64,000 nucleotides of DNA from an uncultured Oxalobacteraceae bacterium (GTDB lineage Bacteria > Pseudomonadota > Gammaproteobacteria > Burkholderiales > Burkholderiaceae_D). The position numbers were made by a program, and so were the translations under genes. The stretch is taken from NCBI GenBank assembly GCA_903893945.1, contig CAITOF010000050.1, positions 1 to 64,000 of the forward strand, in the 5' to 3' direction. The notes under the pieces were generated by a model. The model was given only the letters and a program-made list of their open reading frames with translations, made no database searches and was not told the origin of the DNA. How positions within the stretch are numbered: the stretch's first letter is position 1; each line of letters begins with the position of its first letter. Below are positions 17,482 through 26,360 of this stretch, piece by piece.

Positions 17482-18519
17482 TCACTTGTTGCCCCGGCCA
17501 TCGGCGCTCGCCGGATCGAAGGCCGGCAGCTGCCAGTAATCATAAAAATTAAACCATTGCAATGGCGACTGCAGACAATGGCTTTCCAGGTGACGTGCAT
17601 AGTCCGCCACCAGTCGAACCAGCTGCTCGTCCCGGTTGTTGCGCGGCAAGCGCACCGATTCACGCAACAGTTCAACCTGCACGACGACCCGGTCCGCGAT
17701 TTTCGCGGAAAATAACATGTAAAGCGGGCACTGCAGCACGCTGGCCAGCACATACGGTCCGACCGGAAAGGGCGCAGGCTCGCCCAAAAATTCCGCCATG
17801 ACGACCCGGGGCTCAGGCGCCACAGGAATCCGATCGCCCGCGATCATGATAAATTCACCGTCAGCGACTTTCGTTGCCAGCATCATCGCTGTGTCGGGAG
17901 TCATTTCTGTGACTTGCACTACATTCAGCTGACTCAGCGGATTCATTGCAGACAGCAGCTGATTGAACATCCTTGCATGCTTGGTATGGGCCAGAATGGT
18001 TATCTGTGAACGATGATTCCCGGACAGTATCCGGCTGAAATCGGCATTGCCCAGATGTGAGCAAATAAAGACCGCACCGCGCTTTTCAGCGATAAGCTGT
18101 TCAATCAGTTCGGTCCCCGCGGTGCAGATCGACGCTGGATCGACGCTGCCGCTCCACAGCAGCATTTTATCCAGCATCATTTCCGCGAACGCAGCAAAAT
18201 GGGCGATGACCTTGACAAGGTCCGTGCGGATCGCCTGGCGACGGTTCACATGGCGCAAATAGATCTGCGAAGCGTGCCGGGCCGACGGCCTGAACAGCAG
18301 GTACCAAAACAGCACGGGGTAAAGTATCAGCCGGAACGGCCAGCGCCCGATCTTTTTATAAAGCCAGAACAGCAACTTCATTCCTGCCACGAAGCCGAAT
18401 TCATGCACGGATGCCCAGTGGAGCGCCGTATTTTTGGTCGATGCCGTCATCAACTCCGTGCCCGGTTCTGCTCCCGCCGCAACCGGATGGCGGCTGTTGT
18501 CAGCGTTCTGCTGTCTCAT
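17482..18519 (-). CDS. LpxL/HtrB-like lysophospholipid acyltransferase
   Basis: A membrane-associated acyltransferase of 345 residues in the lauroyl/myristoyl transferase group. The catalytic HX4D motif is SHLGNADF near residue 166. A hydrophobic N-terminal stretch (FRLILYPVLFWYLLF) anchors it. The ATG at 18519 overlaps the stop of the glycosyltransferase gene as ATGA; the longer upstream frame lies inside that gene. Some aryl-polyene clusters carry a glycosyltransferase and an acyltransferase joined in one protein (ApeJ-like, from memory). Here they are separate but translationally coupled, which suggests they act on the same lipid intermediate. Confidence 0.8.
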   Translation of the reverse strand: MRQQNADNSRHPVAAGAEPGTELMTASTKNTALHWASVHEFGFVAGMKLLFWLYKKIGRWPFRLILYPVLFWYLLFRPSARHASQIYLRHVNRRQAIRTDLVKVIAHFAAFAEMMLDKMLLWSGSVDPASICTAGTELIEQLIAEKRGAVFICSHLGNADFSRILSGNHRSQITILAHTKHARMFNQLLSAMNPLSQLNVVQVTEMTPDTAMMLATKVADGEFIMIAGDRIPVAPEPRVVMAEFLGEPAPFPVGPYVLASVLQCPLYMLFSAKIADRVVVQVELLRESVRLPRNNRDEQLVRLVADYARHLESHCLQSPLQWFNFYDYWQLPAFDPASADGRGNK

Positions 18520-19268
18520 CGTTTTGTCAACTTTCTGGTCAACAACAAGGGTAAGCGCAGCACCATGCCAATCAGATGCTGGCAATGCATGCGGGTAATC
18601 AGGAGATTGTCGAACCATAAGCGAAAATGTGACACTCCGTCGGCTGGATAGGTCACGCGGGTGGGTAGATTAATGACTTGCACCCCCTGCCAGTGCAACC
18701 GGACCAGAATATCCGTATCAAAATTCATCCTGCGCCCAATCCGCTGATGTGCTAGCAGGGCCATCACCCGATCGAGCGGATAGAGTCGAAAGCCGCACAT
18801 CGAATCCCTGATATCAAAGGACAGCGTATTGAGCCAGACGAAAACATGGGTCAGGTACCTTGAATAGAATCGTATTGCCGGTATCGAATCATCAAACACC
18901 GGCTGACCAGTCACAATGGCACGCGGATGTACGGTGGCGACCTGAATAAATCGCGGAATATCGTCGGTGGCATGTTGGCCGTCCGCATCAATCTGCAGCG
19001 CATGGGTGTAACCTTTGTCGCAAGCCGCCTTGAAACCTGCAATCACGGCCGCGCCTTTTCCCTGATTTTCCTGGAGGCGCACAAGTGAAATCTGCTCCGG
19101 CGCGGCCAACGCCAGCGCAGTCAGTCGGTCGGCGCACGGGGCAGAACTGCCGTCATCAACAAGTATGCACGGCAGCTGGTGCCGGAGCACGGCATCGACA
19201 ACGGCAGCAATGGCGTGTTCATGATCAAACACAGGGATAATTACGCAGCAATTCACGGGATTATGCAC
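18516..19268 (-). CDS. Family 2 glycosyltransferase
   Basis: A GT-A fold transferase of 250 residues using a nucleotide-sugar donor. Visible motifs are CVIIPVFDHEHAI at the N-terminus, ILVDDGSS, LQENQGKGAAVIAGF and the metal-binding DXD-type ALQIDADGQH. MCGFRLY is typical of dolichol-phosphate-mannose-synthase-like members. The start is a GTG at 19268, preceded by AAGGAG at six bases and overlapping the ligase stop (GTGCATAA). It lies in the aryl-polyene operon and probably glycosylates the polyene or its lipid anchor. Confidence 0.85.
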   Translation of the reverse strand: MHNPVNCCVIIPVFDHEHAIAAVVDAVLRHQLPCILVDDGSSAPCADRLTALALAAPEQISLVRLQENQGKGAAVIAGFKAACDKGYTHALQIDADGQHATDDIPRFIQVATVHPRAIVTGQPVFDDSIPAIRFYSRYLTHVFVWLNTLSFDIRDSMCGFRLYPLDRVMALLAHQRIGRRMNFDTDILVRLHWQGVQVINLPTRVTYPADGVSHFRLWFDNLLITRMHCQHLIGMVLRLPLLLTRKLTKR

Positions 19269-21000
19269 CGGCGGCTCCTTCGTTTTTCTGTGCGAAGCAG
19301 ATACGACCACCTGACAATGTCCTGCCCGCGGCGAAATAGGAGAAGGTCAGCGATTCCTTTTCTGTATCGTAATAAAGTGTCAGTGTCGTCATGCTGTCCG
19401 GACGAATAACATGGTAAAACTTGAGTGCACGCATTGCGCAAAAAAATGCCGGCAAGTCAAAAATCTGTCGGGCAATTCTTATCGCCCAGTGTACCTGCGC
19501 AACACCCGGCAACACCGGTGCGTCCGGAAAATGGCCTTCAAAGCAGGAAAAATCGCTCGGCCAGTACACGTTGAAACGGGCATGAAAATCCTCATTAAGC
19601 AGCAACGATACCACAGGACCCGACGACTTTTTGCCGCGTTCACCCAGAAACAGTGCTTCGAGCAATGTAACCGGCGTTTTACCCTGTTCATTGACAGGAA
19701 AATGATCCACATAACGCCAGCGCCGCGGTATGGCAACCGGCTCAATCTGATGTTTGAGCAGGGAGCGCAACTGCCGACTCAACGCCGCCTTGCCGTGATC
19801 ACCTGAGAACTGCTTTCCCGTCGCCGTCAGTTGCACCACCGCGGCAAGGTGCTGGCGCCGCAGCGGCGTCTGATCGTCATTAATAAATACCAGCTTCACA
19901 TCTGACACCAGCGCGGATGAACGCAGACACTGTTCGACCGACTCAATGGAAATTCGCTTCTCTTCAATCTTGACAATGCGGTCCTGGCGACCTGTCAGCA
20001 GGAAGCGGTCCTGTCCCACTTTCTGGATTCGGTCGGATGTTTTCAGCCATTGATCGTTGACCAGGTGCGGCGATTTCACTTCAATCAGATCATCGCCCGG
20101 CGAGACGCGCCACGCTACACCAGGCATGGGCTGCCACGACTCATCGGATGTGTCGCCACGCTCCCGCCATGCCATTCCGCCGGTTTCAGAGCTGCCATAC
20201 ACTTCAACAGGTGTCTTCCCCAACAGCACTGAACATGACAGAGCAGCATCAGCAGGCAATACCCCGCCAGAGCAAAACACCGCGTGCACATGCTCTTTTG
20301 CCCAGGTCAGATGGTCCGGAAGGCGTTTCAGATGGGCCGGGCTGGCAATGAGAATACAGTCACGTGTCAGAAGCAGTTGCGCAATCTGTTCAGGATACTT
20401 TAACGTGTGCGCATGAAATGACCGGCCAAAGGCAATGGGCCACAGCACTTTGAACAACAACCCATAAATATGATGGTGGGAGACGGTGGAAATGATCTCG
20501 GCGTGCCCGCAACGGCTACCAAACAGCTGTTCCAATGTGTCAATTTCAGCCCGCAACTGCGACAATTTTTTGGGTATGGATTGCGGCGCACCCGTGGTAC
20601 CGGAGGTCTGCACCACCAGTACCACGTCATTCTCGCTGACCGGGTTCAGCGTCCAAACCCGGTCCACCGCATGGGTTGGCAGCATCAGGGGTTGGCATGA
20701 AGCGGGAAACTCGCCAATGAAACCGTCAACCTTGCCTGCGAGCGCCAGACAACTGGGCTCAAGCGTATCGGCCGATAACCAGACCGTCTTTCCTGCCTGC
20801 CATGCACCCAGAAGAGCTGCACAGAACTCTATGCTGTCATCAATAAACAGCGCATAATCCTGACCGGACAGGGAAGACAGTAATGCCGACCACCCTGACA
20901 TCCGTGCAACGAATTCATCGCGCAGAACCGGTACGCCATGACGCCAGCCGACAATGTGGCTGGCGTCTTTCTGCGTTACACTGTAGAGTGAAAGGTTCAT
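19261..21000 (-). CDS. Fused acyl/aryl-ACP ligase (AMP-binding) and hotdog dehydratase, ApeH-ApeI type
   Basis: A two-domain protein of 579 residues. Residues about 1-450 form an adenylating ligase: VQTSGTTGAPQSIPKK (phosphate loop), YGSSETGG, LTGRQDRIVKIEEKR and a late catalytic Lys in VNEQGKTPV. This domain would activate the aryl acid and load it on an ACP. Residues about 470-579 form a hotdog domain with FEGHFPDAPVLPGVAQVHWA, the FabZ/ApeI-type active-site signature. In E. coli and Xenorhabdus these are separate genes, apeH and apeI. The ATG at 21000 lies 28 bases after the ACP gene, and the stop overlaps the glycosyltransferase start. Confidence 0.85.
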   Translation of the reverse strand: MNLSLYSVTQKDASHIVGWRHGVPVLRDEFVARMSGWSALLSSLSGQDYALFIDDSIEFCAALLGAWQAGKTVWLSADTLEPSCLALAGKVDGFIGEFPASCQPLMLPTHAVDRVWTLNPVSENDVVLVVQTSGTTGAPQSIPKKLSQLRAEIDTLEQLFGSRCGHAEIISTVSHHHIYGLLFKVLWPIAFGRSFHAHTLKYPEQIAQLLLTRDCILIASPAHLKRLPDHLTWAKEHVHAVFCSGGVLPADAALSCSVLLGKTPVEVYGSSETGGMAWRERGDTSDESWQPMPGVAWRVSPGDDLIEVKSPHLVNDQWLKTSDRIQKVGQDRFLLTGRQDRIVKIEEKRISIESVEQCLRSSALVSDVKLVFINDDQTPLRRQHLAAVVQLTATGKQFSGDHGKAALSRQLRSLLKHQIEPVAIPRRWRYVDHFPVNEQGKTPVTLLEALFLGERGKKSSGPVVSLLLNEDFHARFNVYWPSDFSCFEGHFPDAPVLPGVAQVHWAIRIARQIFDLPAFFCAMRALKFYHVIRPDSMTTLTLYYDTEKESLTFSYFAAGRTLSGGRICFAQKNEGAAGA

Positions 21001-21028
21001 GATTCAGGGCGGGCTTTGTACAGCACGT

Positions 21029-21313
21029 TCAGGGTCGCCTGGCATTGTCATTCAGGGGCTCAGCAAGATTCGCCAGTGCCGCCACGACATCGCCTATTGT
21101 ACGTATTTCCTTGAACACATCCGGCGACAGACGCTTGCCGGTGCGCTGTTTTAACTGAACGGCCAGATCCACGGCATCAATACTGTCAATATCCAGATCT
21201 TCAACCAGGCGGGATTGCAAGGTAAGATTTTCTTTGTCCAGCTCAAACATCTGGACTAGCAAATCGACTACACATTGAAACAGCTGTTCCCGGTTCATTT
21301 CGCTTATCATCAT
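21029..21313 (-). CDS. apeF: Acyl carrier protein, ApeF-like
   Basis: A 94-residue carrier protein. The phosphopantetheine Ser lies in EDLDIDSIDAVDLAVQL near residue 44. Helix I (NREQLFQCVVDLLVQMFEL) fits the ACP fold. The tandem ATGs at 21313 and 21310 follow a GGAA site, so the true start may be either. It sits beside a second ACP gene, matching the apeE-apeF pair that carries the growing polyene; which ACP corresponds to which is assigned by order only. Confidence 0.85.
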   Translation of the reverse strand: MMISEMNREQLFQCVVDLLVQMFELDKENLTLQSRLVEDLDIDSIDAVDLAVQLKQRTGKRLSPDVFKEIRTIGDVVAALANLAEPLNDNARRP

Positions 21314-21325
21314 GATAAAAATTCC

Positions 21326-21580
21326 TTACTTTGTCCTGTTTTTTTCTATCAGTTCAGCGAGCGTGCGTACCGACGAAAAGTGCCGCCGGGTAGTGTCCGA
21401 ATCGGCCGACAGCGTGATACCGTAGCGCTTCTGAATAGCCACACCCAGTTCCAGTGCGTCTATTGAATCCAGCCCCAGACCGTCACCAAAGAGTGGCGCA
21501 TCGGTTTCGATGTCGGCGACGCTGACATCGTCAAGCTGCAGCGATTCAATAATCAGAGTTTTTACTTCCTGTATAAGCAT
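21326..21580 (-). CDS. apeE: Acyl carrier protein, ApeE-like
   Basis: An 84-residue carrier protein with the attachment Ser in FGDGLGLDSIDALELGVAI near residue 38. The ATG at 21580 (MLIQEVKTLIIESL) gives the normal helix I start; the longer frame upstream is discarded. The start lies inside the end of the acyltransferase gene, a 35-base overlap, so translation is probably coupled. A 12-base gap leads to the second ACP gene. Confidence 0.85.
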   Translation of the reverse strand: MLIQEVKTLIIESLQLDDVSVADIETDAPLFGDGLGLDSIDALELGVAIQKRYGITLSADSDTTRRHFSSVRTLAELIEKNRTK

Positions 21581-22346
21581 GACCTTGTACTTTCTCAATA
21601 AAATAAGCCTGCAGAAAAGCAGATAATTCACGCACTGCTTTCACTTCACTGACCGCACCTTCAATAAATGGACCAACCGGTATATCGTCACATACCTCAA
21701 TCCGAAACCGTGCAATGCTGACCGGAATGTGCCACCATTTTGCGCCTTTTCCCAATGTGCGCGGCTGACACCGGATAACGACCGGGGTAAGGTCGCGCCG
21801 GGCCCTGACAGCGATATTGGCTGCCCCGCGTTTGAAAACCAGCTGTCCATTTTGCGGGGAACGGGTTCCTTCCGGGAAAATGATCAGGTTGCATCCCTGC
21901 TGCAGGGTGTCAACACAGTCCGCTATCAGGCCCGCACCCTGATTATTCACGATGTAACCCGCCGCCCGGACCACCCCCCGGGTAAACGGATTCGACTGCA
22001 ACTCCGTTTTCAATACACAATTCGCCTGCTTTAGCAATGCCATCAGAAACACCGTGTCAATTAATGACGGATGATTGGCGATAACCAGCAATCCTTTCCT
22101 GTCCAGACGCTGCCGCTGTTCTACTTCATAGCGCAACACACACAATGCCTGCATCAGGCTGATAAAACACTGAAATGCACTCTGAATGGTTGCCCGTGCC
22201 AGATCGATGCGCTCTTTTTTATCCCGGACAAACATGCGGATGACAGGAAAATACAACCCGCACAAAATCAGGCTTCCCACGCCAAAAACAGCAAAACAGA
22301 ATCCCGTTGCCACGATCCGCCAGCCAAATAAGAACCGCTCAGCCAT
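21546..22346 (-). CDS. apeD: 1-acylglycerol-phosphate acyltransferase-like protein (ApeD-like)
   Basis: A PlsC-type acyltransferase of 266 residues. An N-terminal membrane segment (FCFAVFGVGSLILCGLYFPV) precedes the catalytic HX4D motif NHPSLID near residue 91 and the substrate motif FPEGTRS near residue 156. The ATG at 22346 overlaps the stop of the chain-length-factor gene by eight bases and follows GGTGGAG; the frame continues upstream but inside that gene. In aryl-polyene clusters an enzyme of this type precedes the ACPs and is thought to place the polyene on a lipid; the symbol is by position. Confidence 0.82.
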   Translation of the reverse strand: MAERFLFGWRIVATGFCFAVFGVGSLILCGLYFPVIRMFVRDKKERIDLARATIQSAFQCFISLMQALCVLRYEVEQRQRLDRKGLLVIANHPSLIDTVFLMALLKQANCVLKTELQSNPFTRGVVRAAGYIVNNQGAGLIADCVDTLQQGCNLIIFPEGTRSPQNGQLVFKRGAANIAVRARRDLTPVVIRCQPRTLGKGAKWWHIPVSIARFRIEVCDDIPVGPFIEGAVSEVKAVRELSAFLQAYFIEKVQGHAYTGSKNSDY

Positions 22347-23082
22347 GCTTGCTCCACCGCCATTGGCGCTGCGGTGTGTTATTTTCATAGACCTGCTCAT
22401 CACTCACATAAAATTTCCAGACTGCCAGGCTGCGCGGCATGCTGTCGTACCGGTCAGCGCCGGCGGATTCTGCGGGTGACCAGTTGAGCCGGATCCGGTT
22501 GGCTTCTCTGGCCGGCTCGATCAACCAGGCCCAGGCATGAGGTTGCTCCTGACAATCCAGGTACGCCTGATAAAAGGCCGGCAGGCAGTTATCATAGGCC
22601 ACCACTAAAACGGCTGGCGCACCGTCGGCAAGCAGTCCACAGGCTTCGATCAGTGCGTGCTCTATCGTGCTCTGACCTGCAGCAATCGCAATGTGACTGG
22701 CCAGATCATGGCGCGCAATGGAAAACAGTCCGGCCGAGGCGTTATGCACCGCCAGTCCGAATTGGGTTGGCGACAGGGGTTCATGCTGCGCCAGACTGCT
22801 CACCAGTTCAGTGGCGCGCCCTACATCACCGTGCCTGGAACAGAACACTGCCGGAATATTTTTTCTTCCGTCCATGCATTGATAGGCAACTTCAAGCGCC
22901 ATCTTGCCCAGAAACCCGGCACGTCGTCGCAACATCGACGGCATGGCGGCGACCGCAGGTTCGTCATCCCCTGTGATTACAAAGGGTGCTTTGGCCCACG
23001 CACACCAGGCCTGGTATGTTGTAAGATTGGGCGCCCAGGCGGCATGAGATACAACAGAAAACTGAACCTGATTGGATTGCAT
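22339..23082 (-). CDS. apeC: Ketosynthase-like chain-length factor (ApeC-like)
   Basis: A 247-residue protein matching the short beta-ketoacyl-synthase-like family of aryl-polyene clusters. It lacks the catalytic Cys: the equivalent region reads FGLAVHNASAGLFSIA, and the two active-site His motifs of full ketosynthases are missing. In characterised systems ApeC pairs with the ketosynthase ApeO and sets chain length. It is the first gene of the minus-strand operon. The ATG at 23082 is preceded by an AT-rich leader with a TATAAT element about 65 bases upstream. Confidence 0.82.
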   Translation of the reverse strand: MQSNQVQFSVVSHAAWAPNLTTYQAWCAWAKAPFVITGDDEPAVAAMPSMLRRRAGFLGKMALEVAYQCMDGRKNIPAVFCSRHGDVGRATELVSSLAQHEPLSPTQFGLAVHNASAGLFSIARHDLASHIAIAAGQSTIEHALIEACGLLADGAPAVLVVAYDNCLPAFYQAYLDCQEQPHAWAWLIEPAREANRIRLNWSPAESAGADRYDSMPRSLAVWKFYVSDEQVYENNTPQRQWRWSKHG

Positions 23083-23148
23083 GAAGTCACAATTCGTACA
23101 AGAGAAAATAAAAAAAACGGCGCCATTCAGAAAGAAAAATGCGGTTGA

Positions 23149-23154
23149 ATTATA
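23149..23154 (-). promoter_or_regulatory. Candidate -10 element of the aryl polyene operon
   Basis: TATAAT is perfect on the minus strand, about 65 bases upstream of the first pigment gene. No good -35 is found 16-18 bases before it (ACTTTT at 17), so an activator may be needed. No other pigment gene has room for a strong promoter. Confidence 0.45.
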
Positions 23155-23320
23155 GCGTAATGCTTGCAGAAAAAAGTTCGATTAATTGCCTTATTAATAA
23201 GATAGTGCCACTAACTCTGTGGCAAATCAGGCTGTCGCGCTGAACAAATCGTTTTTAATTATAAAAAAACAAACTTGAAGCGCTGTGGTACGTTGCCCTG
23301 CGCCGACCTGTGGGCTCCAT

Positions 23321-23335
23321 TGGTAAATTTACCTA
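23321..23335. promoter_or_regulatory. GGTAAATTTACC dyad, candidate response-regulator site
   Basis: TGGTAAATTTACCTA contains a perfect 12-base palindrome. The same element, with one base changed, lies at 30261-30275 before the ABC transporter operon. In both places the dyad ends 18 bases before TCAGGATTG and is centred near -65. The FixJ-type regulator encoded between the two sites is the likely binder. Confidence 0.6.
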
Positions 23336-23357
23336 GATGCCACGGTATATCTCAGGA

Positions 23358-23386
23358 TTGATGTGAATTATTGTCTATATCACTAT
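23358..23386 (+). promoter_or_regulatory. Candidate activator-dependent promoter of the TonB receptor gene
   Basis: TTGATG and CACTAT are separated by 17 bases. Position relative to the upstream dyad is identical to the promoter at 30298-30326. It would give a leader of about 110 bases before the ATG at 23504. Confidence 0.45.
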
Positions 23387-23503
23387 GCTCATGCACCCAA
23401 CGCCGATGGTCCGGGTGAGGCTGTTTTATTTCACAATATGCAATTAACGGATACCGAGCCCACGCAGGTTTGCTGATGCGCGGCACACAAAAGGGGATTA
23501 GGA

Positions 23504-26254
23504 ATGAAGCTACAACGAACACGCATCGCCATTGCACTGACCGTGGCATTTACTGGCAGTGTGATGATGCCGGCACATGCCCAACTGGCCGAACCCGATC
23601 AAAAGACGGCCGTCGCACAAAACAGCGCAACACAGACTGCGGTAACCAGCACCACTGACAGCTCGACACCCACTCAGGTGGTTGTTACCGGTATCCGCGC
23701 CTCACGTGAACAGTCTCTCAAGCAGAAACGTGATGCCGACTCGGTCATGGACGTGGTCAGTGCCGAGGATATAGGCAAGCTGCCCGACAAAAACGTGGCT
23801 GACGCCGTGGAACGCATACCCGGTGTCAACATCAGTTCCGGTTCCGGTGGTCAGGGCGGTTTTTCGGAAAATGACCGGGTCAGTATTCGCGGTACCAATC
23901 CAAGTCTGACACAGACCACCATCAACGGGCATACCGTTTCAACCGGTGACTGGTACATCGGTGACCAGCAGGGCACTGTGGGACGTAGCGTGAGCTTCAC
24001 TTTACTACCATCAGAAATTGTCGGTTCGGTTGAAGTGCAGAAGAGTTCACAGGCCGATTATATTGAGGGGGGTACGGTCGGGAACGTGAATATTGTCACG
24101 CGGCTTCCGCTTGAGTTCACCAAACAGCTGACTGTCGAAATGACAGGACAGGCACTGTATGCTGATTTACCCGGCAAGACTGCCCCGCAGTTGAACGGTC
24201 TGATAAACTGGAAAAATGACGCGAACACTCTGGGCGTTCTGGTCCAGTCGTTTTATGAAAAGCGCTATGAACGCCGCGACGGACAGGAATTATTTCTGCT
24301 GGGATCGGGTTCAATCGGTGCGGTTGGATCCGATCCGGTTGCGACCGCCCATCCGGATCTGGCCGGCGTACAGTACCCCGCACAGATAGGATCAGCGGCC
24401 TTTTCCATGACCAGCGAACGTACCGGAGGATTGTTTGACGTCCAGATGAAGCCCGTGTCCGGGTTGACACTGGATGTCAACGGGTTTTATTCGCAGTTCA
24501 AAACCGATGAATTCGATACAAATTTCATGGCGAGTCCGTTTAACCTGCTTAACGCAGGCATTTCGCCCACGACGTACACGGTAAAAAACAACACCCTGGT
24601 TGCGGCGACTTTCCCGCAGGTCGTCACCAATCTTAATGATCCTCAACTTGGCAATGAACCATTCCCGGGTGTGCGCGATTCGATATACCGGCCTGGCGCC
24701 AATTCATCGGCCGGTTACCTCGATTTCGACGCAAAATACCGGGTTAGCGATACCCTGACACTGACCTCGAAAGTCGGCTTCACCAAGGGCATCGGACAGA
24801 CCCCGCACGATTTTGGCTATGAAGCCTATCTGATCAACACGCCGATGAGTTATGTACTGAATGGCAATCGCGGTCCTGCCATGGTGTCCTTCCCGAACAT
24901 GGATACAACCAACTTTGACAGTGCTAACGTGGTCAATGGTGGCAGCTGGTCCCAGTCTGCCACTGTCGTTGACCAGGAAACCTACGCACAGGCTGACGCT
25001 TTAATGACGCTGGATAGCGGTTATTTTGAAAGCGTCAAATTCGGTGCGCGTTTGTCGGACCACAAACGTAGCGCCTATGATGTCAATTATTCCTGTGGAG
25101 CAGGTTATCAGCCGGCCTGCTCAAACAATCTGTACCTGTTCGCACCCAAACCAAACTGGAGCGGCACAGAATCGCCTGGTAATTTTGGCAGTGGTATCGG
25201 TTTTGGACCCGGGTTCCTGCAGCATTTCTGGGTGTTGAATGTAAGCGATATAGAAGCCTGGGAATTAAAATACAACAATGTCAATGATGGTGCCGCCTAT
25301 CAGAACAATTTCACCATTGAAGAAAAAGACAGCGCAGCCTATGCCATGACCAATCTGGTCGGTGAAGGATGGCGTGGTAATGCAGGTGTGCGTCTGGTCG
25401 ATACCCGGCAAACCGGCACGGCTTACGCTTCGGACGGCAACGGCGGCTTTTTCCCGGTCAATTCGTCGCACAATTACGTCGACGTGCTTCCCAGCGCCAA
25501 TCTGAAATTTGACCTCACAAAAGATCTTGTCGGACGTCTTGCGGCCTCGAGAACCATGTCGCGCCCCGATTATTCATCGATGTCGCCGGCGGTGGTACTG
25601 AACAATCTGGACCAGACCGGCTCGGGTGGTAACGCCAATCTGAAGGCCGTCAAGTCAAACAACCTGGACGCGTCGCTTGAGTGGTATTTTGCGCCGCAGT
25701 CCATCGTGTCAGCCGGACTGTTTTACATGGACATGCCTTCCTATGTGGGTGCCGGTGTTACCACGGGCAATTACCTGAACACCACCACCGGAACGCTGGC
25801 ACCGTTTACCATCAACGTCCCGGTGAACGATTCCGCCAAAAATGAAGGGGTGGAACTGGCATGGCAACAGTCGTTCGGCAGTGGTTTTGGCGGACTGGTC
25901 AACTTCACCGTTGCCAACGGTCGTGACAATAACGGCATGGCGCTGGTAGGTTCATCCAAGGATACCGGAAACTGGGAAATCTACTATGAAAACGACAAGC
26001 TGAGCACCCGACTGGCTTACACCTACCGTTCTGAATTTCTGGTCGGCATGGCCAATGTAACCGAGCAGTATATGGGAGGGTATGGTTCACTGGCCGCATC
26101 GGTCAATTATAAACTGACCAATAACCTGACTCTGACCTTTGATGGACTCAATCTGAATAATCCCACGTTGAAATATTATTCCAATCCGGAGCAACCCCAG
26201 GCGTTTTACACCAACGGTCGTCAGTTCTACCTGGGTGTCAGGATGTCACTGTAA
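23504..26254 (+). CDS. TonB-dependent receptor, TonB-Xanth-Caul type, probable oligosaccharide importer
   Basis: A 916-residue outer membrane importer. The signal peptide ends near PAHAQ (residue 27). The plug begins TQVVVTGIRASREQSLKQKR, then SVMDVVSAEDIGKLPDKNVA and AVERIPGVNI, hallmarks of the TIGR01782-type receptors that often import carbohydrates. The barrel ends in YLGVRMSL. The ATG at 23504 follows AAAGGGGATTAGGA. A terminator hairpin follows at 26311. The genes downstream encode a sugar kinase, two-component system, ABC importer, GH9 enzyme and SIS deaminase, so a glucosamine-containing oligosaccharide is the suggested cargo. It shares its promoter module with the ABC operon. Confidence 0.88.
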   Translation: MKLQRTRIAIALTVAFTGSVMMPAHAQLAEPDQKTAVAQNSATQTAVTSTTDSSTPTQVVVTGIRASREQSLKQKRDADSVMDVVSAEDIGKLPDKNVADAVERIPGVNISSGSGGQGGFSENDRVSIRGTNPSLTQTTINGHTVSTGDWYIGDQQGTVGRSVSFTLLPSEIVGSVEVQKSSQADYIEGGTVGNVNIVTRLPLEFTKQLTVEMTGQALYADLPGKTAPQLNGLINWKNDANTLGVLVQSFYEKRYERRDGQELFLLGSGSIGAVGSDPVATAHPDLAGVQYPAQIGSAAFSMTSERTGGLFDVQMKPVSGLTLDVNGFYSQFKTDEFDTNFMASPFNLLNAGISPTTYTVKNNTLVAATFPQVVTNLNDPQLGNEPFPGVRDSIYRPGANSSAGYLDFDAKYRVSDTLTLTSKVGFTKGIGQTPHDFGYEAYLINTPMSYVLNGNRGPAMVSFPNMDTTNFDSANVVNGGSWSQSATVVDQETYAQADALMTLDSGYFESVKFGARLSDHKRSAYDVNYSCGAGYQPACSNNLYLFAPKPNWSGTESPGNFGSGIGFGPGFLQHFWVLNVSDIEAWELKYNNVNDGAAYQNNFTIEEKDSAAYAMTNLVGEGWRGNAGVRLVDTRQTGTAYASDGNGGFFPVNSSHNYVDVLPSANLKFDLTKDLVGRLAASRTMSRPDYSSMSPAVVLNNLDQTGSGGNANLKAVKSNNLDASLEWYFAPQSIVSAGLFYMDMPSYVGAGVTTGNYLNTTTGTLAPFTINVPVNDSAKNEGVELAWQQSFGSGFGGLVNFTVANGRDNNGMALVGSSKDTGNWEIYYENDKLSTRLAYTYRSEFLVGMANVTEQYMGGYGSLAASVNYKLTNNLTLTFDGLNLNNPTLKYYSNPEQPQAFYTNGRQFYLGVRMSL

Positions 26255-26310
26255 TCCATTCCGGTGATTTTTGAACATTAAGTCGATCCTCGCGAATTAA
26301 TGTCTTTTGG

Positions 26311-26347
26311 CGGCTGACCGGACCACAATCCAGCTCAGCCGTTTTTT
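26311..26347 (+). terminator. Rho-independent terminator after the TonB receptor gene
   Basis: CGGCTGA and TCAGCCG form a 7-bp stem with a 17-base loop, followed directly by six T. It ends 13 bases before the ATG of the ROK kinase gene, so receptor and kinase levels may be uncoupled by it, with partial read-through supplying the kinase. Confidence 0.6.
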
Positions 26348-26360
26348 ATTCAGGCCGCAG

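Larger units (their letters stand above)
23083..23503. other. Divergent intergenic region between the aryl polyene operon and the TonB receptor gene
   Basis: These 421 bases hold no convincing gene. The left half is AT-rich and contains the candidate promoter of the minus-strand pigment operon. The right half holds a GGTAAATTTACC dyad and a plus-strand promoter for the TonB receptor gene. A GGCGCC palindrome next to an A-run near 23110-23125 has no loop and is not called a terminator. Confidence 0.6.

Noticed and set aside
23105-23130. GGCGCC palindrome next to an A/T run, possible terminator
   Set aside because: The palindrome has no loop and would sit in the leader of the pigment operon; not a credible terminator.
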